A stretch of 64,000 nt of DNA from Bacillus sp. AFS088145 (GTDB lineage: Bacteria; Bacillota; Bacilli; Bacillales; Bacillaceae_G): NCBI RefSeq assembly GCF_002564465.1, contig NZ_NUUX01000005.1, forward strand, positions 76,567-140,566. Reading direction: 5' to 3'. Each line of letters starts with the position of its first letter. Position 1 is the first letter of the stretch. A program made the translations under genes and the position numbers. A model generated the notes under the pieces. It was not told the origin of the DNA and did not search any database. It saw nothing but the letters and a program-made list of their open reading frames with translations. Shown piece by piece: positions 28,869-36,731 of the stretch.

Positions 28869-29324
28869 GTGGAAATTAAGGTTGATGATTTAACTGGAAC
28901 TGAAGTTGCTATGTTAATTAGCGAGCATCTACAAGGTATGACACAGCATTCTCCACTTGAAAGCATACATGCTTTAAATCTTGAAGGATTAAAGAAACCA
29001 GAAATTACGTTTTGGAGTGTATGGGAACAAAATGAATTAGTTGGATGTGGAGCTCTAAAAGAACTTGACCCATTACATGGGGAAGTAAAATCAATGAGAA
29101 CTTCTTCGGCCCATTTAAGAAAAGGAGTAGCAAGGCGCATGCTCCAACACATCATCGAAGAAGCGAAAAGTAGAGGCTACAAGAGAATAAGTTTGGAAAC
29201 AGGTTCAATGCAGGCTTTCGATCCAGCAAAAAAACTATATGAACTCTTTGGATTTAAGTATTGTAAACCTTTTGCTGATTATAAAGATGACCCTAATAGT
29301 GTTTTTATGACATTAGAATTGTAA
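28869..29324 (+). CDS. GNAT family N-acetyltransferase, YsnE-like
   Basis: This 151-residue acetyltransferase has the acetyl-CoA-binding motif A near HLRKGVARRMLQHII and a conserved GCGALKELDPLHGEVKSMRT block. The C-terminal GFKYCKPFADYKDDPNSVFM is typical of B. subtilis YsnE and its relatives. It starts with GTG at 28869 behind GGTGG. A hairpin follows at 29336. The acceptor substrate is not known. Confidence 0.88.
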   Translation: MEIKVDDLTGTEVAMLISEHLQGMTQHSPLESIHALNLEGLKKPEITFWSVWEQNELVGCGALKELDPLHGEVKSMRTSSAHLRKGVARRMLQHIIEEAKSRGYKRISLETGSMQAFDPAKKLYELFGFKYCKPFADYKDDPNSVFMTLEL

Positions 29325-29335
29325 TATTTTTTACG

Positions 29336-29361
29336 TAAAGTTGCTGTTGTAGCAACTTTAT
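29336..29361 (+). terminator. Hairpin, probable weak terminator
   Basis: TAAAGTTGCT and AGCAACTTTA form a perfect 10-bp stem over GTTGT. The following T run is short and interrupted. Confidence 0.55.
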
Positions 29362-29422
29362 TTAGTTTAATCCCCCAACTAATCTCCCCTAAATTAAAAG
29401 ACTGAAAAAATTTTAAAATAAA

Positions 29423-29441
29423 ATTAGTACCTAGTATTAAT
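29423..29441 (+). promoter_or_regulatory. FapR-type operator upstream of fabH
   Basis: TTAGTACCTAGTATTAAT is an imperfect inverted repeat that fits the FapR operator family (TTAGTACC then GGTACTAA-like halves, from memory). FapR is the malonyl-CoA-responsive repressor of fatty acid synthesis. The site lies just before a TATAAT at 29451-29456 and 55 bp before fabH, so repression by promoter occlusion is expected. Confidence 0.75.
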
Positions 29442-29495
29442 ATCTGGTGATATAATATTGGAAAGATGTTAAAAAATATGACTGAGGTGACCATA

Positions 29496-30479
29496 ATGCA
29501 TAATTCAAAAGCACGTATCACTGCAATAGGTTCATATGTACCAGAAAAAGTATTAACAAATAAGGATTTAGAAAAAATAGTTGAAACAAATGATGAATGG
29601 ATTGTAAAGCGAACTGGCATAAAAAAGAGAAGAATTGCTAATGAAAATGAATACACAAGTGACTTAAGCTTTAAAGCAATAAAAGACTTGATGGAAAAAT
29701 ACAATAAGTCTGTTGAAGATGTTGATATGGTTATCGTATGTACTTTAACGCCAGACTTCAAAACGCCAAGTGTTGCTTCAATTATTCAAGCAAAGCTTGG
29801 GATAAAAAGTGCTGGGGCAATTGATTTAAATGCTGCTTGCGCAGGTTTTACTTACGGATTGTATATGGCAAACGGATTAATTACATCCGGATTAAATCGA
29901 AAAGTTTTAGTAGTTGGGGCAGAAACTTTATCTAAAATAACCGATTATGAAGATCGCACAACTTGCATTCTATTTGGTGATGGCGCTGGTGCAGCATTAG
30001 TAGAGTATGATGAAGAACAACCTAGCTTCATTTCCTCTTACTTAGGATCAGAAGGAGAAAAAGGCAAACATTTATATTGTTCAAATTTATCAAATCAAAT
30101 GTTTGGAGAAGAGATAATTAAAAACAATCATATCATTCAAAATGGACGCGAGGTATACAAATGGGCAGTTACGACAGTACCAAAAGGAATGCAAGCTGTA
30201 CTAAACAATGGATCCACTTTATTAAATGAAGTCGATTGGTTTGTTCCACATAGTGCAAATTTAAGAATGATTGAATCAATCTGTGAAAGAAGTGAATTTC
30301 CAATTGATAAAACATTAAATAGCTTAGTAGAGTGCGGAAATACATCATCAGCCACGATTCCATTATCTTTAGTTAAGGGAGTAAAAGAAGGAAAACTTAA
30401 ATATGGAGACAAGGTTTTACTGTATGGTTTTGGTGGTGGATTAACTCATGCAGGGTTACTTATTAATTGGACTTTGTAA
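29496..30479 (+). CDS. fabH: 3-oxoacyl-ACP synthase III
   Basis: This 327-residue KAS III condenses an acyl-CoA primer with malonyl-ACP to start fatty acid synthesis. The catalytic triad is Cys115 (DLNAACAGF), His252 (VPHSANLRM) and Asn282 (ECGNTSSAT), all in place. GAGGTGA lies 6 nt before the ATG at 29496; the earlier ATG frames have no such site. A FapR-like operator precedes it. The stop codon at 30477-30479 lies inside the first unit of a tandem repeat array. B. subtilis has two FabH enzymes, so this may be one of a pair. Confidence 0.93.
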   Translation: MHNSKARITAIGSYVPEKVLTNKDLEKIVETNDEWIVKRTGIKKRRIANENEYTSDLSFKAIKDLMEKYNKSVEDVDMVIVCTLTPDFKTPSVASIIQAKLGIKSAGAIDLNAACAGFTYGLYMANGLITSGLNRKVLVVGAETLSKITDYEDRTTCILFGDGAGAALVEYDEEQPSFISSYLGSEGEKGKHLYCSNLSNQMFGEEIIKNNHIIQNGREVYKWAVTTVPKGMQAVLNNGSTLLNEVDWFVPHSANLRMIESICERSEFPIDKTLNSLVECGNTSSATIPLSLVKGVKEGKLKYGDKVLLYGFGGGLTHAGLLINWTL

Positions 30480-30789
30480 AACAGCAAAAAGAAGCAAAAA
30501 GGTTCCTCTTGAGGGGTTCATGAGGAAGTAAAACAGCAAAAAGATGGTGTAAGGTTCCTCATGAGGGGCTCATGAGTAAGTAAAACAGCAAAAAGATGGT
30601 GTAAGGTTCCTCATAAGAGGTTCATGGGGAAGTAAAACAGCAAAAAGAAGCAAAATGCTTCCTCATGAGAGGTTCATGGGGAAGTAAAAAGGCAAAAAGA
30701 TAGTGTAAGGTTCCTCATGAGAGGTTCATGAGGAAGTAAAAGAGCAAAAAGAAGCAAAAAGGTTCCTCATGAGGAAGTAAAAAATCAAG
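30476..30789. repeat. Tandem array of 52-bp units, each able to form a hairpin
   Basis: Five full 52-bp units (starting at 30476, 30528, 30580, 30632 and 30684) are followed by a 41-bp unit at 30736-30776 and a decayed start of another. Each begins GTAAAACAGCAAAAAGA or close to it and contains the inverted repeat TTCCTCATGA...TCATGAGGAA or a near version around a 5-bp loop. The short last unit lost 11 bp between the two CATGAG copies, leaving the palindrome TTCCTCATGAGGAA. Stops occur in the frames, so it is not coding. The array begins on the fabH stop codon. Confidence 0.9.
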
Positions 30790-30876
30790 AAAATGAAAAT
30801 AAGTTCCTCTTAACAGGCTCCAGTAACAACCGATTAATAAAGAGACTAAGTGACAAACTAATTTTTCAGCAATCCG

Positions 30877-30922
30877 AAGAAGTCTAATAGGTTCACAATT
30901 AGACTTCTTGTTTGTTTTTTTG
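30877..30922 (+). terminator. Intrinsic terminator
   Basis: AGAAGTCTAAT and ATTAGACTTCT form a perfect 11-bp stem over a 9-nt loop, followed by a G-interrupted T run. It ends transcription from fabH after the repeat array. Confidence 0.85.
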
Positions 30923-30969
30923 TTTAGTCCAGTTACTCGATAAAAAATTTTTGGAAGGAAGAGTAATGT

Positions 30970-31932
30970 ATGAATGTTTCTGTCTTAGGTTGCGGTAGAT
31001 GGGGAACTTTTTTAGCTTGGTACGCTAATCGAGTTAGCCATAATGTCATTCTATGGGGAAGAGAAAACTCTAAAAATTTTATTGGCTTAAATCAGACAAG
31101 AAAAAATGACTATTTAAGCCTACCAGATGGAATTGAGTTAACGAGCTCTTTAGAAGGTGCATTGTCATTTGCAGAAGTCATTATTATATCAATTAGTGCC
31201 CAAGAGCTAAGAACATTTGCAAACCGCTTAAGTCAATATAAAGAAATACAAGGTAAAACTTTTATTCTTTGTATGAAAGGCATAGAATCTACTAATGGAA
31301 AAAGGCTGACACAAGTCTTTCGTGAAGAAGTTGGTAAAATTAGTAATGTAGCAGTTTGGGTAGGACCTGGTCATGTGCAGGACTTTGTAAGAAATATACC
31401 AAATTGTATGGTTATTGGTTCGGAGAATATTGAAGTGACAAAACAGATTGCTAAAGCATTTAACAGCGAGTTAATCCGATTTTATTACGGCCAAGATTTA
31501 ATTGGTAATGAAATTGGAGCTGCAACCAAAAATGTTATGGGAATAGCTGCAGGAATGCTAGATGGATTGAATTATAGTAGTTTAAAAGGATCATTAATGG
31601 CTAGAGGTACTAGAGAAATTTCTCGTTTAATAAGAGCCATGGGGGGAAATGATTTAACAATTTACGGTTTAAGTCATTTAGGAGACTATGAGGCAACACT
31701 CTTTTCAATGCATAGTCATAATCGAAAGTTTGGACAGGCATTTGTTGAAGGAAAACCGTTTGATAAATTAGCGGAAGGGGTTTCTACAATTAAGGCTTTA
31801 AAGGAACTTTCTGATCAGTATGATGTTGAACTACCGATTTGTAACGCATTGTTTGAAATTATTTATGAACATAAAAATGCGAAAGACACTTTAGAGGAAT
31901 TATTTTTAAGACCAATAAAATTTGAATTCTAA
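30970..31932 (+). CDS. gpsA: NAD(P)-dependent glycerol-3-phosphate dehydrogenase family protein
   Basis: This 320-residue protein would reduce dihydroxyacetone phosphate to sn-glycerol 3-phosphate for lipid synthesis. The Rossmann motif GCGRWGT at residues 7-13 opens the nucleotide-binding domain, KGIESTNGK resembles the family's KGIE motif, and NEIGAATKNVMGIAAGMLDG carries the conserved helix with the catalytic lysine. The glycine-rich motif differs from the common GAGSWGT, so this may be a paralogue beside the housekeeping enzyme. AAGGAAGAG precedes the ATG. It lies downstream of fabH but behind a terminator. Confidence 0.85.
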   Translation: MNVSVLGCGRWGTFLAWYANRVSHNVILWGRENSKNFIGLNQTRKNDYLSLPDGIELTSSLEGALSFAEVIIISISAQELRTFANRLSQYKEIQGKTFILCMKGIESTNGKRLTQVFREEVGKISNVAVWVGPGHVQDFVRNIPNCMVIGSENIEVTKQIAKAFNSELIRFYYGQDLIGNEIGAATKNVMGIAAGMLDGLNYSSLKGSLMARGTREISRLIRAMGGNDLTIYGLSHLGDYEATLFSMHSHNRKFGQAFVEGKPFDKLAEGVSTIKALKELSDQYDVELPICNALFEIIYEHKNAKDTLEELFLRPIKFEF

Positions 31933-32073
31933 AAAAATGAAATTTTATTTCGGTTATTTTAGAAAAAGATAATAAATCTATTGTTTTTTTACTATTTTCA
32001 CAAAATGAACCTGTAATTTTCCTTAAAATACGAACGTTATTATTTATTTTTTTAAAAAAGTTCATGTTTTGCA

Positions 32074-32102
32074 TTGAAAATATATTTCGAGTTTGATATA
32101 TT
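32074..32102 (+). promoter_or_regulatory. Promoter of the riboswitch-controlled transcript
   Basis: TTGAAA and TATATT are separated by 17 bp and lie about 20 bp before the aptamer, which fits a sigma-A promoter. Confidence 0.6.
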
Positions 32103-32120
32103 AGCAGTGTAATCATTCAT

Positions 32121-32200
32121 AACATTACTCGTATATGCTTAGTAATATGGTCTGAGCGTTTCTACCTGGTTCCCAATGAAAGAACTAGACTACGGGTTAA
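32121..32200 (+). ncRNA. Purine riboswitch aptamer, guanine type
   Basis: The three-way junction is visible. P1 pairs ACTCGT with ACGGGT, P2 pairs GCTTAG with CTGAGC around TAATATGGT, and P3 pairs CTGGTTC with GAACTAG. The junction strand GTTTCTACC is exact. The ligand-reading position, in GACTAC, is C, the guanine type (U would mean adenine). Downstream, TAAAGTATA (32198-32206) can pair with TATACTTTA (32260-32268), and a terminator follows at 32277, so control is by transcription termination. Confidence 0.9.
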
Positions 32201-32276
32201 AGTATACTTGGTTTCATTTTTTGTAACCAATCATGATGGTTGGCATTTATTGCTGATCTATACTTTATCTTTCGTA

Positions 32277-32325
32277 GGTCTAGAAGGTAGAGATTGTTCT
32301 ACTTTTTCTAGACCGTTTTTTTTGA
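32277..32325 (+). terminator. Riboswitch-controlled terminator
   Basis: GGTCTAGAA and TTCTAGACC form a perfect 9-bp stem with an inner GTAGA/TCTAC extension, followed by G and a T8 run. It lies between the aptamer and the start of the exported nucleosidase gene. Confidence 0.85.
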
Positions 32326-32366
32326 CTAAAACATCGAGTGTGATCATCATCAAGGGGGAAAAAACA

Positions 32367-33236
32367 TTGTTAAAAAAATACGGTTTATTAGGAATCATTT
32401 CGGCACTATTAATCTCTGTATCTGTAGGTTATAACTTTAAATCGAACACTGCAGAAGCAAAAACAAAACATCTTAAACCAATTATTATTGAGGGACCAAT
32501 GCCAATTGAGGCTGAAAAGTTTGCAAGTCAGCTAAAAAATGTAAAAATTGAAAAATCAGGTAGTTTTGTATTTTACAAAGGTACTTTAGATAATTATCCA
32601 GTTATTGTAGCAAAAACAGGTAAAGGTATGGAAAACACTGCTGCTGCTACAGCGATTGCAATTGAAAAATATAAACCAATCGCAATTATTAACCAAGGTA
32701 CATCTGGTGGTCATGATGCAAATTTAAATGTTTTTGATATCGTATTAGGTAAAAATACAACTAATATTGGTTCTTTAAAAACAGAAACGAAGGACGAAAA
32801 CCAAGGTATTGATGCAACGGAGTGGAAACCAATGGACTTAATGGCTTCAGAAGGTAGTGCAGGTGAAGATCCAAATGCTGAAAAACCACGTTTTTACGAA
32901 GGTAATAAAGATTTATTAGCAGCTGCAAATGCTGTGAAAAACAAATACACTAAAGGTAAGGTTGTAGAAGGTACAATCGGATCTGCAGACGTTTGGAACA
33001 ATGAGGTTGATCGCATTAAATGGTTCCATACTAAATATGGAACTTCAGTAGAAGAAATGGAAGGCGCTGCTGCGGCTCAAATCTCTCAAGCATATAATGT
33101 AGCTTTCTTAGGAATTCGCGTATTATCAAACAATAAAACAAATGGCGGTAAATATGATTCAACTACAGCTGATGCTTGTCAGGGGTATGTAATGGAAGTA
33201 GTTAAGAAATATATTTCTACAAATCCAAGTAAATAA
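32367..33236 (+). CDS. Exported purine nucleosidase/phosphorylase family protein (MTAN-like)
   Basis: This 289-residue protein starts with TTG at 32367, behind AAGGGGG at 8 nt. A signal peptide (KKYGLLGIISALLISVSVG, cleavage near AEA) sends it out of the cell. The rest belongs to the PNP/UDP family: TGKGMENTAAAT, NQGTSGG and the ribose-binding VEEMEGAAAA. Where MTA/SAH nucleosidases have the catalytic Asp in RAISD, this protein has Asn (RVLSNN), the residue that 6-oxopurine-specific PNPs use to bind the base. A guanine riboswitch controls it, so salvage of extracellular guanine or hypoxanthine nucleosides is a reasonable inference. MTA/SAH hydrolysis is the alternative. Confidence 0.85.
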   Translation: MLKKYGLLGIISALLISVSVGYNFKSNTAEAKTKHLKPIIIEGPMPIEAEKFASQLKNVKIEKSGSFVFYKGTLDNYPVIVAKTGKGMENTAAATAIAIEKYKPIAIINQGTSGGHDANLNVFDIVLGKNTTNIGSLKTETKDENQGIDATEWKPMDLMASEGSAGEDPNAEKPRFYEGNKDLLAAANAVKNKYTKGKVVEGTIGSADVWNNEVDRIKWFHTKYGTSVEEMEGAAAAQISQAYNVAFLGIRVLSNNKTNGGKYDSTTADACQGYVMEVVKKYISTNPSK

Positions 33237-33244
33237 TCATTTAG

Positions 33245-33283
33245 AAAAAGAGATAGTTTAAAGTATCTCTTTTTCTTTTTTTA
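33245..33283 (+). terminator. Intrinsic terminator
   Basis: AAAAAGAGATA and TATCTCTTTTT form a perfect stem over GTTTAAAG, followed by CTTTTTTT. Confidence 0.9.
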
Positions 33284-33319
33284 GGTTCTGTTCATAGATT
33301 TTATTATACTTTTACCCAG

Positions 33320-33898
33320 TTATTTTAACCACCATAATTCAACTGGATTTAATTCATACTGATTATTTTCGCGATACATATATTGACACATAATGAGCTC
33401 TCGTCTCAATGTAGCGTAATCTTCATGAAATTCCTTCAAATATTCATTGATTTCTTTTTCTTGATAAACTCTACCAAATTCTAAGCCTTTAATCATATGC
33501 GCTAAAACGACAAGCTTTTTCTTTCGTTGAGCAGGATAATTTTTAAGTTTGCCTTCCTTGGTAAAGAAATTATTGATAATGCTTGAACGTTCACTTTCAG
33601 TAACTGACATTTCCATATTGGAATCTCCTCCTGTTCCTACTGTAAAAATTGCTTTCGCATTCATTTCTAAAATTTTAGTATTTAGAGAGAAATAGATTGT
33701 ATTTTTATCTCGGCGTTCTTTAATCAGACCAACCTCTCTAAGCTTTGACATATGATGGGTAATTGTTGGGGGTTTAAGACTTAATTTATTAGCAATTTCT
33801 TGCCCACTTAAATGACCTTGCTGAAGTAAAGCAATAATGCGTACACGAGTAAGATCACCTAAAGCTTTATGGAAATCTACAATTTTACTTAATTGCAC
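33320..33898 (-). CDS. ArsR-type HTH regulator with DUF2087 domain
   Basis: This 192-residue regulator has a winged helix at about residues 5-85 (FHKALGDLTRVRIIALLQQG, then SLKPPTITHHMSKL) followed by a DUF2087 domain at about 105-185 (FFTKEGKLKNYPAQRKKKL and so on). No metal-binding cysteine pair is present, so it is unlikely to be a classic metal sensor. The start is GTG at 33898 with AGGTG upstream. Two identical palindromes 27-52 bp upstream of the start probably form its own operator. Confidence 0.85.
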   Translation of the reverse strand: MQLSKIVDFHKALGDLTRVRIIALLQQGHLSGQEIANKLSLKPPTITHHMSKLREVGLIKERRDKNTIYFSLNTKILEMNAKAIFTVGTGGDSNMEMSVTESERSSIINNFFTKEGKLKNYPAQRKKKLVVLAHMIKGLEFGRVYQEKEINEYLKEFHEDYATLRRELIMCQYMYRENNQYELNPVELWWLK

Positions 33899-33924
33899 TT
33901 AATATACACCTACTTTTATACTTA

Positions 33925-33950
33925 TCTAATTAGATAATAGTCTAATTAGA
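33925..33950. promoter_or_regulatory. Twin palindromic operator
   Basis: TCTAATTAGA occurs twice (33925-33934 and 33941-33950). Each copy is a perfect 10-bp palindrome and the centres are 16 bp apart. The position just upstream of the HTH gene suggests autoregulation. Confidence 0.6.
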
Positions 33951-34249
33951 GTTTTATTTCAATAAGTAGTATTCACCATAAGTAAATTTAGTTATTTTTT
34001 ACTAAAATTTATATTTAAATTAGATACGAAATTTTGTTGTGCAGTATGTAAAAGAATCAGGAATCTTACTATTTTACTTCGAAGGCACTAAGGTAAAGAA
34101 TGTGGTGAAAATAGTGAGGCTATTATTTTATATGAACTAGGAGCATTACAAACAATACTCATACAGTTTTTTAAAACAAGTCAAATTGGTTTGCTTTAGA
34201 CATTCCAATTTTTCTCATTTATATAGGGAAAAAGTATTAGGGTTGCATA
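33951..34249. other. Intergenic region between regulator and MFS exporter
   Basis: This is AT-rich sequence without a gene carrying a ribosome binding site. Short frames near 34080-34200 (one reading ECGENSEAIILYELGALQTI) have no start and may be remnants. The exporter's promoter follows at 34250. Confidence 0.35.
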
Positions 34250-34278
34250 TTGGCATAATCGGAAATAACTGCTATGCT
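34250..34278 (+). promoter_or_regulatory. Promoter of leader peptide and MFS exporter
   Basis: TTGGCA and TATGCT are separated by exactly 17 bp, about 35 bp before the leader peptide start. Confidence 0.6.
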
Positions 34279-34312
34279 AATTAAGTGAAAAGTTTAAAAA
34301 GGGGGAATTTTC

Positions 34313-34369
34313 ATGCAAATAATGGGTTTATCTGGTACTAGTTTAAAACGAAGGGGATTTAATAGATAA
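34313..34369 (+). CDS. Putative leader peptide, 18 residues
   Basis: ATG at 34313 is preceded by AAAAAGGGGGAA at about 5 nt and opens an 18-codon frame, MQIMGLSGTSLKRRGFNR, ending at TAA. The exporter start lies 17 nt after its stop, and its own ribosome binding site (GAGAGGTAG) follows directly. A short, well-initiated peptide just before a drug-exporter-like gene fits attenuation by ribosome stalling. I do not recognise the peptide. Confidence 0.5.
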   Translation: MQIMGLSGTSLKRRGFNR

Positions 34370-34386
34370 AGAGAGGTAGAAAGAGC

Positions 34387-35664
34387 GTGGGGATACTAAA
34401 GTTTCACAAAAATATTAAAATTCGATTACTTGAATCGTTCTTAAGTTCGTCAATTGGAAGCATGATTTTTCCATTTATGGCGATTTATTTATCTAAGCAT
34501 TTTGGGGTAAAACAAGCAGGATTACTTTTGCTTGTAAATGTATTTGTCGGCATTATTATGAACTTTTTTGGTGGTTATTTTTCGGATCAGTTTGGCCGAA
34601 AAAAGACGATAGTGTTTGCCGAAACAATTCGGTTACTCGCGTTTATTACGATGATGCTTTGTAATTCACCTTGGTTTTCATCACCTCTTATTACATTCTT
34701 TATGATGACTTTAAATAGTATTTGTTGGGGACTAGCAGGGCCTGCAAATCAAGCAATGTTAATAGATGTGAGTAAGCCAGAGGAACGAAAGCTTATGTAT
34801 TCAATCATGTACTGGTCGAACAATTTATCAATTGCGATTGGTGGTATGCTTGGAGGATTTTTATTTAAATCATATTTATTTGAATTATTATTAGCACTGT
34901 CAGTTGCGTCACTTGTTACATGGGTCTTAATTACGTTCTTTGTTGAAGAAAGCTTAGTTACTGAAAAGACGGAAACAAAGACGATTGCTCATCATGCTCA
35001 AAAAATGATTTCAAATTATCGTGACGTTTTTCAAGATAAGCTCTTTATTCTTTATGTACTGGCAGGTTTGCTAGTACTTTCAATGGAATTCCAATTAACA
35101 AATTATATAAGTATTCGATTAGCGAATGATTTCCACACACAACATTTATTGAACTGGACATTTGGTGGAATCGAGATGAATGGTTTCCTACGTACAGAAA
35201 ATACGATACTAGTAGTTGTAATGGCACTTTTCGCTTCTAAAATAGTAGGAAAATTGGATGATCGGAAAACGTTAATATGGAGTTGTATTGCATTTGTTGG
35301 TGGATATGCAGTGATTTCATATAGTAACTCTATTTGGCTATTATTTATAGCAATGTTCATCGCAACAGTTGCGGAAGTATTAAGAGTACCGGTTCAACAA
35401 AACTATATGGCTAACTTGCCAGCTGACGAAACAAGGAGTTCCTATATGGCGGTTGCAGGTTTAACATTTAATTTAGCGATGTTTATCTGCTCGATAACCG
35501 TTTCTCTAAGTGCATACTTATCGAATTTCGCGACATCTTTCTTTTTAACAAGTTTAGGTGTAATCGGTATTCTTATATTTGTACGAATTACTCCTGCATT
35601 AGAAAGAAGAATTAAGGGAGAAATATTGCAGGAGCAGGGACAGACTGCAGGAATAAATTCTTAA
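34387..35664 (+). CDS. MFS transporter, probable drug exporter
   Basis: This 425-residue protein has about 12 hydrophobic segments and the MFS signature GGYFSDQFGRKKTIVFAE between helices 2 and 3. The central cytoplasmic loop (about 190-220) is normal. It starts with GTG at 34387. The organisation, with promoter, 18-residue leader and transporter, resembles inducible antibiotic exporters, but the substrate cannot be read from sequence. A terminator follows. Confidence 0.88.
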   Translation: MGILKFHKNIKIRLLESFLSSSIGSMIFPFMAIYLSKHFGVKQAGLLLLVNVFVGIIMNFFGGYFSDQFGRKKTIVFAETIRLLAFITMMLCNSPWFSSPLITFFMMTLNSICWGLAGPANQAMLIDVSKPEERKLMYSIMYWSNNLSIAIGGMLGGFLFKSYLFELLLALSVASLVTWVLITFFVEESLVTEKTETKTIAHHAQKMISNYRDVFQDKLFILYVLAGLLVLSMEFQLTNYISIRLANDFHTQHLLNWTFGGIEMNGFLRTENTILVVVMALFASKIVGKLDDRKTLIWSCIAFVGGYAVISYSNSIWLLFIAMFIATVAEVLRVPVQQNYMANLPADETRSSYMAVAGLTFNLAMFICSITVSLSAYLSNFATSFFLTSLGVIGILIFVRITPALERRIKGEILQEQGQTAGINS

Positions 35665-35671
35665 GTTACAG

Positions 35672-35701
35672 GGAGTTGCCTTTTGCAGCTCTCTTTTTTT
35701 G
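35672..35701 (+). terminator. Intrinsic terminator
   Basis: GGGAGTTGC and GCAGCTCTC pair with a G-T and one mismatch around CTTTT, followed by T7. Confidence 0.75.
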
Positions 35702-35784
35702 TAGAGAAGGTGAATAGGCAAATCCTTTAGCTTGAGGTTATCTTTTCCATATTAGGACAACTTAATGGTAAAGGTGGTGTTTTT

Positions 35785-36486
35785 ATGAACCGACGTTTAA
35801 TCGTTGTTATAATCAGTACTTTTACATTTTTTACTTGTTCTTCCGTAAGTGCGCGACAAGCTGAACGAGTGGTTATGAATGGCATTCCAAGTGATGTATG
35901 GCAGGAAAATATCTATTTAATCGCTGACCGAATTGATCAGAAAGAATACCGGAATTTTGATGTTCAAATTGGAAATGAAGGTTTTTTATATCACTTCCCA
36001 ACATGGAAAAGTGGGAAGTATGGTACGAAAATGTTTAGTGAAGATTTAAATAAAGATAAACAAAATGAAGTTATTATCGTATTGGATAATTTTAATGATC
36101 CGATTCATTTATTGCAAATTAGTACTAACGATGACCAAAGCCATGAATATAAGGAAGTTCCAATTGAATCGGTGCCTGACGCCGTTAAACGTCTTGTAGA
36201 AATGGAGAAAAAAGGGGATATTGTAACCATAACAACAAAACAAAAAACTTATAAAGTTAATTTGAAATCGTTAGGGTTTAAAGATACGTCTTCTGACGAT
36301 AGTGTATATACCCATGTACCAGTGGACTATATGGTTGAAAAGAAAAAACTAGTTGCCGATGCTGTCGTAATGATTTCAACCGACGGTGGAGGAGCAATTG
36401 GAAATTTGAAGCTTTTTTATGATTGGAATGGAAAAAAATATGAGGTTCATACGATTACTTTTGAGAAGTATAATCGGAAAAGATAG
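35785..36486 (+). CDS. Secreted protein of unknown function
   Basis: This 233-residue protein has a signal peptide (MNRRLIVVIISTFTFFTCSSVSA). The cysteine in it does not form a convincing lipobox. The mature part contains DLNKDKQNEVIIVLDNF (about 95-111), a D-x-N-x-D pattern as in calcium-binding or VCBS-like repeats, and a second half rich in beta structure. I do not recognise a family with confidence. AAGGTGGTG precedes the ATG. It stands alone and ends in TAG. Confidence 0.7.
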   Translation: MNRRLIVVIISTFTFFTCSSVSARQAERVVMNGIPSDVWQENIYLIADRIDQKEYRNFDVQIGNEGFLYHFPTWKSGKYGTKMFSEDLNKDKQNEVIIVLDNFNDPIHLLQISTNDDQSHEYKEVPIESVPDAVKRLVEMEKKGDIVTITTKQKTYKVNLKSLGFKDTSSDDSVYTHVPVDYMVEKKKLVADAVVMISTDGGGAIGNLKLFYDWNGKKYEVHTITFEKYNRKR

Positions 36487-36489
36487 TAA

Positions 36490-36516
36490 GAGCATCTGTT
36501 GAGGTGCTTTTTTTTT
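36490..36516 (+). terminator. Intrinsic terminator
   Basis: AGCATC and GGTGCT pair over TGTTGA with one G-T, followed by a run of eight or nine T. Confidence 0.7.
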
Positions 36517-36731
36517 GTTAAAAACAGGGAAATGTAAATAAAAAAGAGTAATCGCAATTAAAAAAAGCAAAATCACAATTAAATCTTTGAAATGCTCTTA
36601 TAAGTAGCTAGTTTAGTTAGTTTAATTAGGAGATTACTACTTTTTACGTCACTACAAGGAAAAATCAAGAAAAATTGAAGGACTTTTCATCACTATGAAG
36701 GTATATATATTTTTAAAAAGAGTGGTGCGAG

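Noticed and set aside
30476..30789. CRISPR array
   Set aside because: The units are continuous 52-bp tandem repeats with no unique spacers and no cas genes nearby.
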